Assembly: GCA_003996215.1 (NCBI GenBank)
Contig: QJPP01007236.1
Location: 1 to 64,000 of the forward strand
Direction of reading: 5' to 3'
DNA length: 64,000 nt
Source of the DNA: Jaltomata sinuosa
Taxonomy: Eukaryota; Streptophyta; Magnoliopsida; Solanales; Solanaceae
Shown here: positions 28,615 to 41,008 of the stretch, piece after piece
Numbering within the stretch: the stretch's first letter is position 1
Layout of the letters: each line of letters opens with the position of its first letter
Program-made: the position numbers and the translations under genes
Notes under the pieces: generated by a model
Databases searched by the model: none
What the model was told of the DNA's origin: nothing
Seen by the model: the letters and a program-made list of their open reading frames with translations, nothing else

Positions 28615-30830
28615 ATTCACGCCCCGAGGTTACTCCCTGGACGTAACACGGGACTTGGGACCACAAGTGCCCCAAGCTAACCCCTTGGTCATAGCATACT
28701 CAAGCTTAACAATAAATAAAAGAGGAAGCATAATAAAGGAAACCAAAAGTAGATAATATAATAGGAAAGTCTGGAATTCACATAGCGATACAAATTCTAA
28801 AAAGAACTCTGAAACCGTCTAAGTCTTAAAAGCCTCTACTCATAGCATAAAGAGTTGCTAGGACAAGACCCTAGTTGACTCGAAGTACGGAAATAAGAAG
28901 CTATCATAACTAGGAACATAACTAGTCCTCGACCTAAGAGGACTCACCACCAAGCAGATAAGATGTGGCCTGGAAGCTCTAGCCACGAGCCTGAGATAGA
29001 CTACCTGGATCTTCATCATCAAAGGATGTAGCGCAAGAATGTGGTCAGTACTATGGAATGTACTGAGTATGCGAGTGATGCATGAACATGAAGAAAACAT
29101 GCTAAGTATACTTTAATAACTGAAATCATGCTTTTAAGGTAAAACTGGATGCAATGACTCTAAGAAATACCATAAGCGTAAACATGATTATAAATAGTAA
29201 GTCTGAAATCTGAATAAGAGTCAAATGCAATTTAAAAGCATAAACTATTTCTGTGAGAGGTTCTCTAACCGACATAGACCATGTGAGCTACATGGAATTT
29301 GATGTATATGCCCCATCGAAAGGACCCAATATACCTTGCCAGGGTATAGAGGCATGACTGTGGCGTGATCACTAAAACTGATGCCCAACAGAGGGGACTT
29401 AAAACCTATGAGGGCACGTAGTTCTGGGACTAAGAGTACTCTTACCCGGTCCAACTCGGTGCTAAATACTACTCCCAAAATATACATATAGCTCATATAA
29501 TATTGGGGCATATCTAATGCCAAAACTGATCATATCTGATGACATATCTGATGTCAAAACTATTTGAAAAGCAATAAGACATATCTGATGTCATGCAATT
29601 CAAATTCATACATCTAAAGACTTAGCATAGCCATAGTTCAAATCATGTTTTTCCTTTTTAAATTCATACTTGAAGACTTAGGCATGCAATTTCATAAATA
29701 CATAAGGTCATGATATCTAATCATGTCCAATTGTCACTTGAAATCGTGCATTTCAATGGAGTCATGCTAGAATTCAACTTTAATGCATGGGCTTTTAAAT
29801 CCAATAAGGGAATCATAATCAAATCATGAGTAAGCAATAAGAAACCATGAATTTAAGTATAGAAACTGATTTCACAAGTTTTTTCCCAATTTAGATCAAA
29901 ACCCTAATTTCATAAGTTCATAATTCAAAATAAGAATTGGAGGTTTTGGTCACAAGGGTGAGAGGAACCCATTATTGACTACCCACATACCTTGATTGGA
30001 GCTAACCCACTTGAATTGAAAAGACTTAGGAGGCTTGAACTTGGAGCTTGAGACTTGAAGCTTAGAGAGGAACTTTTCCTTTTTGGGAGGAGAATGAAGA
30101 TTTGAGAAGGAACTTAGGCTAATAGGTTTAGAATTCATGCTAGAAATGGTCAAAATGACCTCACTTAGGAGTTAACAGAGTGGGTAATGACTAAAATACC
30201 CATGGGATTTAATTTAGAAAAATCTGGAAAAGGGGTCGGCTTCAGGTTCTATAGGTTGGTTCCACGGGTCGTCGTTTGAACCATGGCTCGTGGTTCCAAT
30301 TCGTGGAACATGGTCGACTATACAGTATGCAAAAGGTGGTCTATGACTCAACTGGATGGATCCGTCATTTGAACGATGGGTCATCAACTGGACTCGTCAT
30401 TCTTGGGAAGTCAGTTGACCTCCGGTCAAACTACGACTCAGGACGACGGGTCATCGTTTGAATGACGGGTCGTCGAACCCAGTCGTCATTTCTGAGAGGA
30501 CTTAGCTAGTCTCTGGATTCAAACCATGACTCAAATGACGGGTCATTATTCAAACGATGGGTCATCAAATCAAGTCGTGAAATCTGGTAAATTTACCATC
30601 CCTCTGATCTGGTTCCACGAATCACAGGACGGACCCATGATTTGAACAACATTTCGTAGAAACCACTCATGGTTCAACACAGAGGCTGAACTAAACAGAC
30701 AGGAATCACGGTTCCATTACACGACCCGTGGTTCAAACCACGGTCCGTGGTTTGGATTCGTCATTCCTGAAACATGGAATTTTTCTGAGATCTTAGCTTA
30801 GATAGATGGTTTGAATTCCGAGGTGTTACA
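28615..30830 (-). repeat. Element A 3' LTR
   Basis: Terminus ATTCACGCCCCGAGG (family consensus TGTCACG, so the end has mutated) to ...GAGGTGTTACA at 30830, 2216 bp. The CG-rich palindrome array lies at 30240-30775, close to the element-strand 5' end of the LTR, i.e. in U3. Confidence 0.88.
30240..30775 (-). repeat. ACGG-N-CCGT palindromes and GACGGGTCRTC repeats in A LTR
   Basis: Contains CCACGGTCCGTGG at about 30739, plus many ATGACGGGTCGTCG, GAACGATGGGTCATCA and CCACGGGTCGTCG variants. The same region is present in the other A LTR (50820-51345) and in D (58305-58720). Confidence 0.7.
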
Positions 30831-30843
30831 ATATCTCCCCCTT
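30831..30843 (-). other. Element A polypurine tract
   Basis: AAGGGGGAGATAT on the element strand, immediately before the 3' LTR (TGTAACACC). It primes plus-strand DNA synthesis. Confidence 0.85.
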
Positions 30844-31039
30844 GGGATCATTCGTCCTCGAATAAAGACTAAGCAAGGAAAACTGAAGGGAAAACAACCC
30901 AACCAGACATCAAAATATGGAATCCAAGGAGTAAACATGAAAACTGAACTTTTTAACTTGAAAACATGATAAACTAACTTCGAAAACATGCATGCATGCT
31001 AGGATCATGAGAGAAAATGATGGGATAGGATAGGAGGAA

Positions 31040-31534
31040 CATACTAATGAGGAAACTAGTACCCCAAGTTGGAACTGAATCAAAATGAAAGAGATGAGGA
31101 TATTTGGTCTTCATGGCCTCTTCCGCTTTCCAAGTAGCACCCTCTACAAGCTGATTCCTTCAAAGGACTTTCGCCGAAGTGACTTCTTTGTTCCTCAACC
31201 TCCGAATCTGACGATCAAGGATCTCCACGGGAACCTCCTCATAAGTGAGACTATCCTTCACACCCACATCCTCCAAGGGAACAATCAAAGCTGGATCACC
31301 AACACATTTCTTCAACAAAGAAACATGGAACACCGGATGAATAACTTCCAAATCCGAAGGCAAGTCCAACTCATAAGCAACACTACCCACTCTCCTCAAA
31401 ATCTGATACGAACCTACAAAACAGGGGCTGAGCTTTCCTTTCTTGCCAAATCTCATCACACCCTTCATGGGTGACACTTTCAGAAAAACCCAATCATCAA
31501 CTTCAAACTCCAACTCCGTTCTCTTCACATCCAT
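31040..31534 (-). pseudogene. Element A integrase end and chromodomain
   Basis: Includes the integrase C-terminal GPY-like segment (VFLKVSPMKGVMRFGKKGKL, FVGSYQILRRVG, HPVFHVSLLKKCVG) and then the chromodomain start (EEVPVEILDRQIRRLRNKEV). A stop at 31160 (before the RNQLVEG equivalent) cuts the final part, which can still be read to about 31040 by comparison with D. Chromodomains of this group are thought to direct insertion to heterochromatin, which fits the nesting seen here. Confidence 0.8.
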
Positions 31535-32450
31535 ATACGATTTCTGTCGACTGAGCGGTTTTCAACCTTTCCCGAATAAGCTAAACCTTCTCCATTGTCT
31601 CATGAACTGAATCTGGACCAATCAAGGCTGCCTCACCAACCTCGAACCAACCAATAGGAGATCTACACCTCTGACCATAAAGTGCCTTATAGGGAGCCAT
31701 CTGAATACTAGAGTGGAAGCTGTTGTTGTAGGCAAACTCAATAAGAGGTAAGAGATCATCCCAATTACCTCTGAAATTAATCACACAAGCCCTCAACATA
31801 TCCTCCATAGTTTGGATAGTGCGCTCTTCCTGGCCATCTATTTGAGGGTGAAAGTTGTGCTAAGCTTCACCTAAGTACCAAGACCTCTCTGAAACAATCT
31901 CCAAAACTGAGATGTAAACTGAGGACCTCTATCTGAAATGATGGACAAATGAACACCATGCAATCGAACTATCTCCCGAATGTAGAGTCTGGCATAATTA
32001 TCTGCCGAGTCAGTAGTCTTAACAGCTAAGAAGTGGGATGACTTGGTCATCTGGTCGACAATCACCCAAATGGAGTCATGTTGCCTTCGAGTACGAGGCA
32101 AACCAGTAATGAATTCCATATTTAACAGTAATGAATTCCATATTTATCTCTTCCCATTTCCAAGTGGGAAGGTCAATATCCTGAATCATGCCACCCGGTC
32201 GTTGGTGCTCTACCTTCACCTGCTGACGGTTGGGACACCTAGCCACAAACCCGGCTATGTCCCTCTTCATACCATTCCACCAAAAGACTTCCCATAGATC
32301 ACGGTACAACTTGGTGGCACCCGAATGAATGGAATATCTAGAATTGTGGGCCTCAGTCAGAATCTGCTATCTCAATCTATCTACATCTGGCACACATAAC
32401 CGACCCTGGTAATGAAGCACACCATCTCCTCTTTGGGAGAAAACCTCAAC
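31535..32450 (-). pseudogene. Element A integrase
   Basis: Zinc-binding region (MYRDLWEVFWWNGMKRDIAG, CPNRQQVKVEHQRPGG), core with FITGLPRTRRQHDSIWVIVD, SIISDRGPQFTSQFW and LIEFAYNNSFHSSIQMAPY. A 22-bp tandem duplication (CAGTAATGAATTCCATATTT at about 32104 and 32126) shifts the frame inside the core. Another stop after QRGLGT and a break near 31850 separate the catalytic Glu region, which is only partly readable. Confidence 0.8.
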
Positions 32451-32559
32451 CCATTGCTGATGAACCACACCCTTAAGCTGAAGTAGAATACAATCCATAT
32501 CTTACTTTGCCTTCACTTCCGCTACCAAAGATGATTCAGCACCATTTTGGATGATAACT

Positions 32560-34075
32560 CCACCTTCGGTCGAGTCCATAAGTCGCACTTCCAATTGGGT
32601 AAGTCAATGAACATCTTTCACCAACTCTTTATTACCATCCTCAATCAAGGCCACACTACCCATGAACAATCTACTCAAAGCATCCGCCACAACATTGGCT
32701 TTACCCGGGTGGTAAAGCACACTCATATTATAATCCTTAAGGAGCTCAAGCCACCTCCTTTGACGCAAATTCAACTCCTTTTGAGAGAAAACATACTGAA
32801 GACTTTTGTAATCCGTGAACACATCAACATGCACACCATACAAGTAATGTCTCCAGATCTTCAAAGCAAACACTACAACTGCTAGCTCAAGATCATGAGT
32901 CAGGTAGTTCTTCTCATGAACCTTAAGCTGTTTCGAGGCATAAGCAATCACCTTACCCCACTGCATCAAAACACAACCCAAACCAATCCTGAAAGCATCA
33001 CAATACACCATGAAATCATCCAGACCCTCGGGTAGGGTCAACACTGGAGCGGTGGTCAATCTAGTCTTAAATTCCTGAAAACGTTTCTCACAAGTGTCGG
33101 ACCACTGAAATTTTACCTTCTTCTGAGTCAATCGGGTCAAAGGCGAAGCAATGGAAGAGAAACTCTATACGAACCTCCTGTAGTAACCAGCCAAACCTAA
33201 GAAACTCTAAATATCCGACGAGGAAGTAGGTCTAGGACAGTTCCTCACTGCTTTGATCTTTTGAGAATCCACATGAATACCATATCCTGTCACAGTGTGA
33301 CCTAGAAAAGCCACATACTGCATCCAGAACTCACACTTGCTAAACTTAGCAAACAACTAACGATCTTTGAGAGTCTGCAACACAACCCTCAAGTGACCCG
33401 CATGCTCCTCCTCACTCCGAGAAGTGATAAGGATATCATTAATGAACACAATCACAAACAAGTCCAGATACTACTTGAACACACGGTTCATCAAATCCAT
33501 AAAAGCTGTAGGAGCATTGGTTAGTCCAAAAGACATAACAACAAACTCATAATGACCATACCGAGTCCTGAAGGCTGTCTTCGGTATATCACACTCCCAA
33601 ACCCGAAGCTGATGATAATCGGATCTAAGATCAATCTTAGAGAAACAACTAGCACCCTGAAGTTGATCGAACAAGTCATCAATCCTAGGAATGGGATACT
33701 TATTCTTGATTGTGACCTTGTTCAATTGGCGGTAATCAATACACATTCTAAGGGAACCATATTTCTTTTGAACAAACAAAACCGGGACACCCCATGGAGA
33801 AATTCTAGGCCTGATGAAACCCTTATCAAGAATATCCTTCAACTGATCCTTTAACTCTTTAAGTTCCATGGGCGATAGGGAGGAATAGATATAGGATACG
33901 TATCTGGTAGAAGATCTATCCCAAAGTCAATCTCCCGCTTGGGAGGGACTCCGGGCAAGTCCTCGGGAAACACTTCTAGAAATTCATTAACAATAGGAAC
34001 AAACTGAAGAGATGGGGTTCCGGACTCCATGTCCATGACACGAATAATATGATAGACATAAACCTTAGAAATCAT
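32560..34075 (-). pseudogene. Element A reverse transcriptase and RNase H
   Basis: Lead-in EFLEVFPEDLPGVPPKREID at 33851-34075, then ELKDQLKDILDKGFIRPRIS, LRMCIDYRQLNKVTI, FSKIDLRSDYHQLR (first catalytic Asp) and FVVMSFGLTNAPTAFMDLMN. Stops and a frame break occur at about 33170-33470, where the YxDD motif lies; the plus strand there reads as ATCATTAATGAA, so IND rather than IDD. RNase H is at 32604-33140 with VYCDAFRIGLGCVLMQ, HDLELAVVVFALKIWRHYL, FTDYKSLQYVF and HPGKANVVADALSR. Polymerisation activity is clearly lost. Confidence 0.82.
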
Positions 34076-34137
34076 CTTCCTAGCCTTAAGATAAGATATA
34101 AAGCGACCTTTCGAGGAAAGGGGACTACCTTGCTACT

Positions 34138-34524
34138 CTAAGATGGGTTCATTAGGAAACTTGAAACTGACAACCCGAGTACGACAATCAACAGAAGCAT
34201 AGCATGCAACCAGTCCATACCAAGAATGACATCAAAATCAGTCATCTCCAACTCTACTAGATTCGCTAAAGTGACTCTCTGAAGGACTGAGATAGGGCAA
34301 TTTCGATAGATTCTTTCGGCTAGGACTGACTCACCAACAGGAGTAGAAACACAAAAGGGTTCTAAAAGCAATTCAGAACAAACTTCAAACTTGCATGCCA
34401 CATAAGGGGTCACAAAAGATAAAGAGGCATCCGGGTCCAACAAAGCATACACATCAAAAGAGAAGACTTTCAACATACCAGTAACCACATCTGGGGAACC
34501 CTCCTGATCTTGGCGAGAGGACAT
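34138..34524 (-). pseudogene. Element A aspartic protease
   Basis: Active-site region FDVYALLDPDASLSFVTPYV: relatives have D-P/H-G, but here the third position is Asp (DPD), also in element D, so the catalytic loop is probably dead. It continues with CVSTPVGESVLAERIYRNCP and FDVILGMDWLH. It is preceded by the gag zinc knuckle and followed by a short break before RT. Confidence 0.8.
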
Positions 34525-35682
34525 AGCATAAAGATGGTTCTAGCGCTGACCACCAGAACTAGAAGTTGTGCCCTGCTGGGCTGGTCGACCTCCTGAAGCT
34601 GCTAGGGTAGACTAAGTCCTACCTCCCTGTCCCCTCCTAGCTGAAGGGCAATCCCTGATACGATGCCCAGTCTGACCACACCCAAAACAACCCTCTCTAC
34701 CAGCCAAACACTCACCAGGGTGATTCTTCCCACACTTGGTACAAATGGGGAAAGAAGGCCCCTTAGCAACACTCCCCTGAGACTGGGAATAGGAACCAGG
34801 TCCTCTACCACCGGGATCATGATGAGGCTTTTGAGCCTGGGTAGGAGCACTAGCAGAAGAATGAATGGATCCTGATAACTTCTTCTAGAACGAGGAGTGA
34901 TGTCCGCCTACGGACCTGTGATGACCAAAACCTGATCCCTTGGATCTAGACCTCTTGTTCTCCCTCGTCATCTCCCTAAGCTTGTCACCCTCAATCTGGT
35001 GGGCATGAGTCATAAGTCAAGAAATGTTCATATCACTTATAAGCAAGGAAGACCTACACTCCCTCTTCACCATATCAGAAACCCCATAGATAAATTTGCT
35101 CATTTGATTATGTAGGTCCGCTACCATGGAGGGGGCATACCTAGACAACTGGGTGAATTTCAAATTACACTCTTAGACTGACATCGAACCCTATCTCAAG
35201 TTCACAAACTCCTCCACCTTCGCTTGTCTCAACTCCCAAGGAAAGAACCTATCAAGGAAGGCCCTCTCAAAATACTCCTAAGTCATGGGGACCGCATCCC
35301 TTACTCTAGCCTCCTTTCATTGAGTGAACCAAATATGAGCCACATCCCTTAGTTGATAGGATGCAAGCTCTACATAATCAACTCCAACCACTTGCATAAC
35401 ATTGAAGATCTTCCTCACTTCATCAATAAAATTGAGCGGGTCCTCACTCACTTTCGAACCCCAAAACTCAGGCGAGTTCATACGAACGAAGTCATGAACT
35501 TGGGCCACTACCCCACCTTGAGAATGAACGGGGGCAGGAGCCTGCTAATTGGCCTGAGTGTCCAAAGTATGGGCTAGCAAATAGATGGCATTTCTGAATT
35601 CCTCATTCGTGACATCAGGGGCCGGAACTAAATGAGCGGCACCTCGGGTGGCTCGGGGAGGCATAGCACATCGAGGAGGCAT
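34525..35682 (-). pseudogene. Element A gag
   Basis: Starts at an ATG at 35682 (MPPRCAMPPRATRG, NEEFRNAIYLLAH). Readable parts: VHDFVRMNSPEFWGSKVSED, FIDEVRKIFNVMQV, YQLRDVAHIWF, then several stops to about 34900. The CCHC knuckle (CGQTGHRIRDC) lies at about 34650-34690 and appears intact. Gag makes the particle and packages RNA. The start lies 193 bp inside the primer site, the expected short leader. Confidence 0.78.
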
Positions 35683-35874
35683 AATCTGAAATGTACAAGA
35701 TAAGGATTAGAGGAACATAAGAGTTAAGCTCTATCGCACGACATGATCATGAAAGAGGTGAAGTTTTCTAAGATACCTCATAGCTTCTCTCCCATATGTG
35801 TGGCGCGCTTCACACACATGAAAAAGTCTCTACTCGATACGGCTTTCAGACATCCTAGGACTCTTGAACCTGAG

Positions 35875-35886
35875 TCTCTGATACAA
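35875..35886 (-). other. Element A primer-binding site, mutated
   Basis: TTGTATCAGAGA on the element strand, close to TGGTATCAGAGC of the initiator tRNA-Met site seen in D. At least two positions have changed, including the invariant second G. Confidence 0.65.
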
Positions 35887-35890
35887 AGTT

Positions 35891-36150
35891 TTTCACGTCC
35901 CGAGGTTACCCCCTGAACGTAACACGGGACTTGGGACCACAAGTTCCCCAAGCTAACCCCTTGGTCATAACATACTCAAGCATAACAATAAATAAGAGCG
36001 GAAGCATAATAAGGGAAACCAAAAGTAGATAAGATAAGAGGAAAGTCTGTAATTCACATAGCGATACAAATTCTAAAAAGAACTTTGAAACTGTCTAAGT
36101 CTAAAAAGCCTCCACTCATAGCATAAAGAGTTGCTAGGACAAGACCCTAG
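35891..36150 (-). repeat. Element A 5' LTR, piece 1
   Basis: Starts TTTCACGTCCCGAGGTTACC (mutated terminus) and stops at GACCCTAG, where element B is inserted. CCTAG at 36146-36150 is the duplicated target. The same LTR resumes at 49458. Confidence 0.88.
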
Positions 36151-37650
36151 TGATACGCCCAAAATACGACTCCAATTTAAGAAGCGTAAGAGGTCATCAT
36201 CAAATATAGAACCCAACAGAGGTTGGGGTCGATCCCACAGGGAATAAGGTGCAAATTAAGTCGTTAGTGACTTAGTTGACTAGTAATCAATAGTTTCCGG
36301 TAAATGGGGGGGGGCTGTGTGATCAATATTTGAACAATGCAAATAATAATGTACGAGTTTCAACGAGTAATAATCAATATGAGACTGAACTAGGGAAGTG
36401 TTCACCATGGTGTCATAATAGTTTCGACTCAAGCTTAACCGGGTTCTTTCTATATGCATATCACGATGTTGTTGAATTAATGGTATCATCTAAACGTTTC
36501 TCAACCAAATAGACGAATTTCCTTCTCAATTCTCTCGAACTTGAAAAGGTGAACTTTCTTATTTCAATCCTAAACATCAAGTAGATTAATCTAGTTACAA
36601 CATTAATCATAAGACGAGAGTTGGTAGTCTCGAATCCTCGTAGTTAATCAAATTTCCCAGTTTTAATGTCTTAGCTCAAGCAAATTAAACCTAGGCATGT
36701 CCTAATGTTTGCAACCACTAGAAAACATTAATAATGAATGATTAACGACGTGACAACATATAAAGTGAACCCAATGCTACCCGGAATCTACGTTGTTACT
36801 CTTGCCATGGATCCCACAACCCTAGTTGTGGGGAGTTTAGCCACTCATACTAGCAAAACAAAGTAAATAAATACTAGTATTCATATGAGAAGAAAGAATT
36901 CTTACAATAGAAAATTAGTACTTTACTTTGAACTTCGTAGAATCCCAACACCAATGGTGAAAATCCCAAGAACAATGGAAGAAGAGGAAGAAAAACGAGT
37001 TTGTGTCATGTTTTCTCCTCTCAAAACTCGTTCAAAGAATTTGACAAATATTAGTTAATGAATATTAAAATAACCCTAACACTGGGTATTTATAGCAATC
37101 TAGGAAATAAAGTCCAAAAATAGAATTTTCGGAGTCCCGCTTCGAGTTGACGAGTCGCCTAACGGACCGTCACCCATGAGACTGGCCGTCACTCTAAGCC
37201 GTCGCCACTATCTAGTGCATGATCTCCATTAGCTCTAATTTGACGTCTTGGCTGACGGTCAGTCACAGGTGTGACGGCCCGTCACTCCAATCGTCGCCAC
37301 TATCCAGTGCATGATCTCCATTAGCTCTAGTTTGACGGCTTGGATGACGGTCAGTCACGGGTGTGACGGGCCGTCACGCCAACCGTCGCCACTATCCAGT
37401 GCCTCCTTTAGCTGCTGCCAGGTTTGGTGGCTCCCCTGACGGTCAGTCACCCGTGTTACGAGCTGTCAGGCCCTCCGTCAAGCCTAACCAGTGTTACTTA
37501 GCTTTGAGTATTTTTTACTTCCTTTCTATCTTTTTCTCCATTTCCTGCAAATACAACATAAAAACATCAAAAACCACAAAAGGTTGCTCAAAAACTTGCG
37601 AGTATTCTTAGTTAAAGGCGTCAAATATGCCATAGAATACCGACACATCA
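36151..37650 (-). repeat. Element B 3' LTR
   Basis: 1500 bp, plus reading TGATACGCCCAAAATACGA to CGACACATCA. Carries a G9 run at 36306-36314 and the palindrome array at 37135-37480. The short ORFs in it occur in both LTR copies and are not supported as genes. Confidence 0.92.
37135..37480 (-). repeat. Palindrome/tandem array in B 3' LTR
   Basis: Three tandem units of about 95-110 bp, each with GACGGTCAGTCAC, GTGACGGCCCGTCAC or GTGACGGGCCGTCACGCC and a CGTCGCCACTATCCAGTGC spacer. The second LTR has the same three units at 48945-49290. Confidence 0.8.
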
Positions 37651-37663
37651 ACACCCTCAACTT
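37651..37663 (-). other. Element B polypurine tract
   Basis: AAGTTGAGGGTGT on the element strand immediately before the LTR start TGATGTG. It is identical to the tract of element C. Confidence 0.85.
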
Positions 37664-39085
37664 AAAACGTTCGCTTGTCCTCAAGCAATATGACAACAGA
37701 AATAAAACTGACGACTCAACTACAACGCTATAGAACATGTTTCTAGCAGCCATGGCTAATCAATGATTCAAGCAATTCAAACCAAGCTCCCCCGGTACTA
37801 CAAAAGTGCTCTGAAAGCTAACTCGTCAGGATCCAATGGTGTCATGCCGATGTGACTGAACATTCTACAAATACATGAATCGCTATCCCAACAATCAGAA
37901 AGTAATATTGAAATCCTGATGCCCTCACCACAAGGAAGTCCCACTCACAGAGTTTTGGAACTGAGTAAGACGCTCACGCTCACAAATGATGTCAAACAAT
38001 GCACATGCGATACCATAAGCTTGCCCTTGCTATTCTATTTCAGTTTTTCAGAAAGCCGCTCATGATCACTACAGGACTTGTTTTGGTTTGTAATGAGGCT
38101 TCGGGTGCAAGTAGGATACATTTTGGGGTTAGTGACTAAGCCCTCCTTGGAATCACCGATCTACTACTTCCACTTAACTTTACTTCGTCCATCCTTATTC
38201 ACCTTTTTTATTCCCTTCTTTCTAGCTACAAGTGCGGCCTCTTTATTTTGACAATTCTTTTTAATCTCTTTTTTTTTCTTTTTCTTTTTTCTTTTTTTTT
38301 CTTTTCTTAGGCACACACCTGAAATTTTCATTCTATCCACAACCAATCTTGTCCATCTTATTTTCTTTATCATTTACCTCCATAGTAGCCACCCTCAACA
38401 TAGGCTGATTGCCTGAGTTGAGGTGCACGATGTCCAAGAAAGGACCAGGGCCAAGATTAGGGATTCCAAGTTAAAAAGAAACGGTGACAGGTTATTGAAA
38501 TAATAGGGTCAATTATGGCTCAAACAGGGATCAAAGAGATTATTTGCATTTGGACGGTCTTATAGGTTAAGTGGACTGCACACAAAAAGGGCATGTGATC
38601 CTTTCCTAAGCAACTAACTTCAAGCTTAACAAAATAGACCGGGCAAGTTCTAGATGCATGCACAGAGTAAGAGTTTATAACAAAAATCTCACACACACTT
38701 CACATCAGGAAGCCATACACTACCAATCATTGAAACAACAATTCAGGCTAAACAAGATCGTTCTTCGCACATGCATACAAAGACACTCAAAGATCCATAA
38801 CAGTAAATTTTCCATACACAAGTACAAAAAAAAACAACTTTTTTGGAGGGGGCTCCTTTTTATTTTAACCATTCACAACCATGCTTGCGACAACATCACC
38901 CAATAATGAAAGTAAAAATAACTTAAACATGCCGGTTCTACTAGATAGCACACCGAAGTAAAAGAAACACGACAACAAAAACCTTCGGTGGTAATACCCC
39001 TACCCCTATCAAAAGAATCTAGAATTGTCCTCAATTCTCATTGAAACAGCTATACAGAACAAAGGCATAGGGGTACCTGTGAAGT
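37664..39085 (-). other. Element B 3' untranslated region
   Basis: No ORF of substance. Shares blocks with the 3' region of element C: the stretch around 38389-38460 (CAACTTAGG-like plus GCCTGAGTTGAGGTGCACG), the C/T-rich tract at about 38270-38310, and the block at 38580-38650. It holds at least one internal polypurine-like motif (element strand, about 38390). Confidence 0.6.
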
Positions 39086-41008
39086 CTAGGCTTTGGGATG
39101 AGGATCAGTGACACCGGTTTTGGCTAGCGTACGCAGCTCATCATCATCTTGGGTCTCTCCAGACTCCGGTACTGCACTAGATGATGCCCCACCTGCTTGG
39201 GCACGCACTCTTTCCTGACGCAGCTGCTCATCTACCACCGACCGCTGCTTTGCAATCTCTAACTCGTCCTCCTCGGCTGATTTATTTCTGTGCTTTCTCT
39301 TCTTTGACTTCTTTACCCCACTTTCACCTGCTTGGGGTTCATTAATTCTTAGTGGCCGACCCATCAAATCCACTATCGTGGTTTCTTCTTCCAAGTCCAC
39401 GAAATCTGCAGTCTCATCATAAGGCTCTTTTTCTTGCTTGAGGGCGGTTATATCACCCTTTACCTTCTTTAGTTCCACATCAAATCTTGCCAGATCCGGG
39501 ATGCTCATTTCATTTAGCCTTGCCTCCATCCGGGTTTCCATCGCATCGACCCTTGCACGCAACCCCTCAAATGGCTTCAGAGCCTTCCGTATTGCTTCAT
39601 CAATGGTGGGTTTGAACAAGTCCGTCCAAGCGGCAATTTTTTTATCCATATGTTTCTGCTTCTGCACCATTTTAGCAAAATTTTAGGGATTCATGTGATA
39701 TTCCGGTGGTAGAGGAGGCCTTGCTGCAGTGCCAGAGCTTTCAGCAGTAGCTCTCATTGTTTGTGAAGTCTTCGGATCAAATACCGCAAGGGGCATCTCT
39801 GTGCCTGATGGAGTGTCGGTCGCCTCGGAGGTGGTTGTGGTTGGTTCCTCAAAGATCTGAGGTTTATGAATCCTCATGTCAAACTTAGTATCATCCTTCG
39901 ATTTGTCAATATTTTGCTTGGATGATGCTGTTACTTGCTTATCAATACCATCCAGTATCGGTACCTCTGCGCGCCTGCATAACTCAGTAACCAGACACGG
40001 GAACGGCAAAGAAGAAGTAGTTTTCATGGCCCTGGTCTGTATCTCGTCTGCAATTATCATTCCGAAGTTGATGACGTACCTGACTATCAAACTTGCTACA
40101 AGTATGGCTCTTCCCTCATCCAAATTAGCGTCTCCAACTGTTGGAAATAGCCTGTACCGCACAACAGCCCACCAAAACTTTGCTACGAAGCTTAGTGATT
40201 GCTTTGATATCCGTCCCCTCTGAGTTAGCCAAGATGGTGAGCCATCAGTCAATGTCCGTGCTAACCATGGTCTCTACGAGTATGTGTTGGCAATTTTGTC
40301 ATGAAACTCCGGCATATCAGGTGGAGGAATATATTCAGGACCGAAGAGGACTCTGTTAATCGTCTCTCAGGAGATGTCTACTTGTTTACCCCGAATCGGA
40401 ACCCGGTCCTGCCTTGGTGCTGATTTAACCCCTTTTTCTTTCTCACATTTGCTCTCCAACAGTGCCAAATAGTTAGCATAGAATTCCCGGACTAGTTCTG
40501 GATAATAAAATCTCGGAGGTGTGCTCATCCACTCAAGCTGGTACCTCTGAAACTGTGTCTGAAGAACTGGGTATTCTGGCAGATCCGTGGTAATAATTTG
40601 CACTTCTTCAGCTATCGGTCTTTTGTGGCTCCTCGACATTGTTTTGGTAAGACCGTCAAGATAGTGCTTTCGATCACCCTCAAATGCCCACCGGATCGAT
40701 TCTCTATCCATGGGTGCCTTCCCTGCATTTTTGGTGGTTTCACTACCACTTACATCCTCAGGACTGGGGCTGGAGCTACCACTTTCTTCAGATCCACTAT
40801 CACTCCCCGAACTACTGCTAAATGAACCACTCTCCTCATCAGACTGAGAGACTTGGGTGTTTCTTCATTTGGATAGCTTAGTTTGGTAGGCCGGGGCTTC
40901 ATCTGCTTCTTCTTCGCTACTCGATTCATCTACTAGGGTCCGAGTGGTAGCAGTTCTTTCTTTCCTCTTTTGTGCTTGACCGCGAGATGGTTGTTGTTTG
41001 GGGGCCAT
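39086..41008 (-). pseudogene. Athila-type extra ORF (env-like position) of element B
   Basis: From an ATG at 41008 (MAPKQQPSRGQAQKRK) one frame of 641 codons can be followed to a stop at 39086 with only four internal stops (40865, about 40367, about 40275, about 39683) and no indel. The N-terminus is Ser/Glu-rich low complexity. The middle has SHKRPIAEEVQI, PPRFYYPELVREFYANY and AKFWWAVVRYRLFPT, with TRAMKTTSSLPFPCLVTELC. I recognise this as the plant-specific 'putative plant transposon protein' type domain. The C-terminal part is Lys/Glu-rich predicted coiled coil (KKIAAWTDLFKPTIDEAIRK). I see no signal peptide or clear transmembrane helix, so an envelope role is not supported; function unknown. 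Confidence 0.7.

Noticed and set aside
36280..36489. A ~68-codon minus-strand ORF in both B LTRs (also 48088-48291)
   Set aside because: Same reasoning: LTR copies preserve it by descent, it starts in non-coding LTR sequence and matches nothing.
38260..38310. T/C-rich tract as a regulatory element
   Set aside because: Plain low-complexity pyrimidine tract inside the B 3' region. The C element has the purine counterpart at 56345-56380; no further signal.
39086..41008. Calling the extra ORF of element B an envelope gene
   Set aside because: Only its position is env-like. No signal peptide, cleavage site or transmembrane segment is visible.
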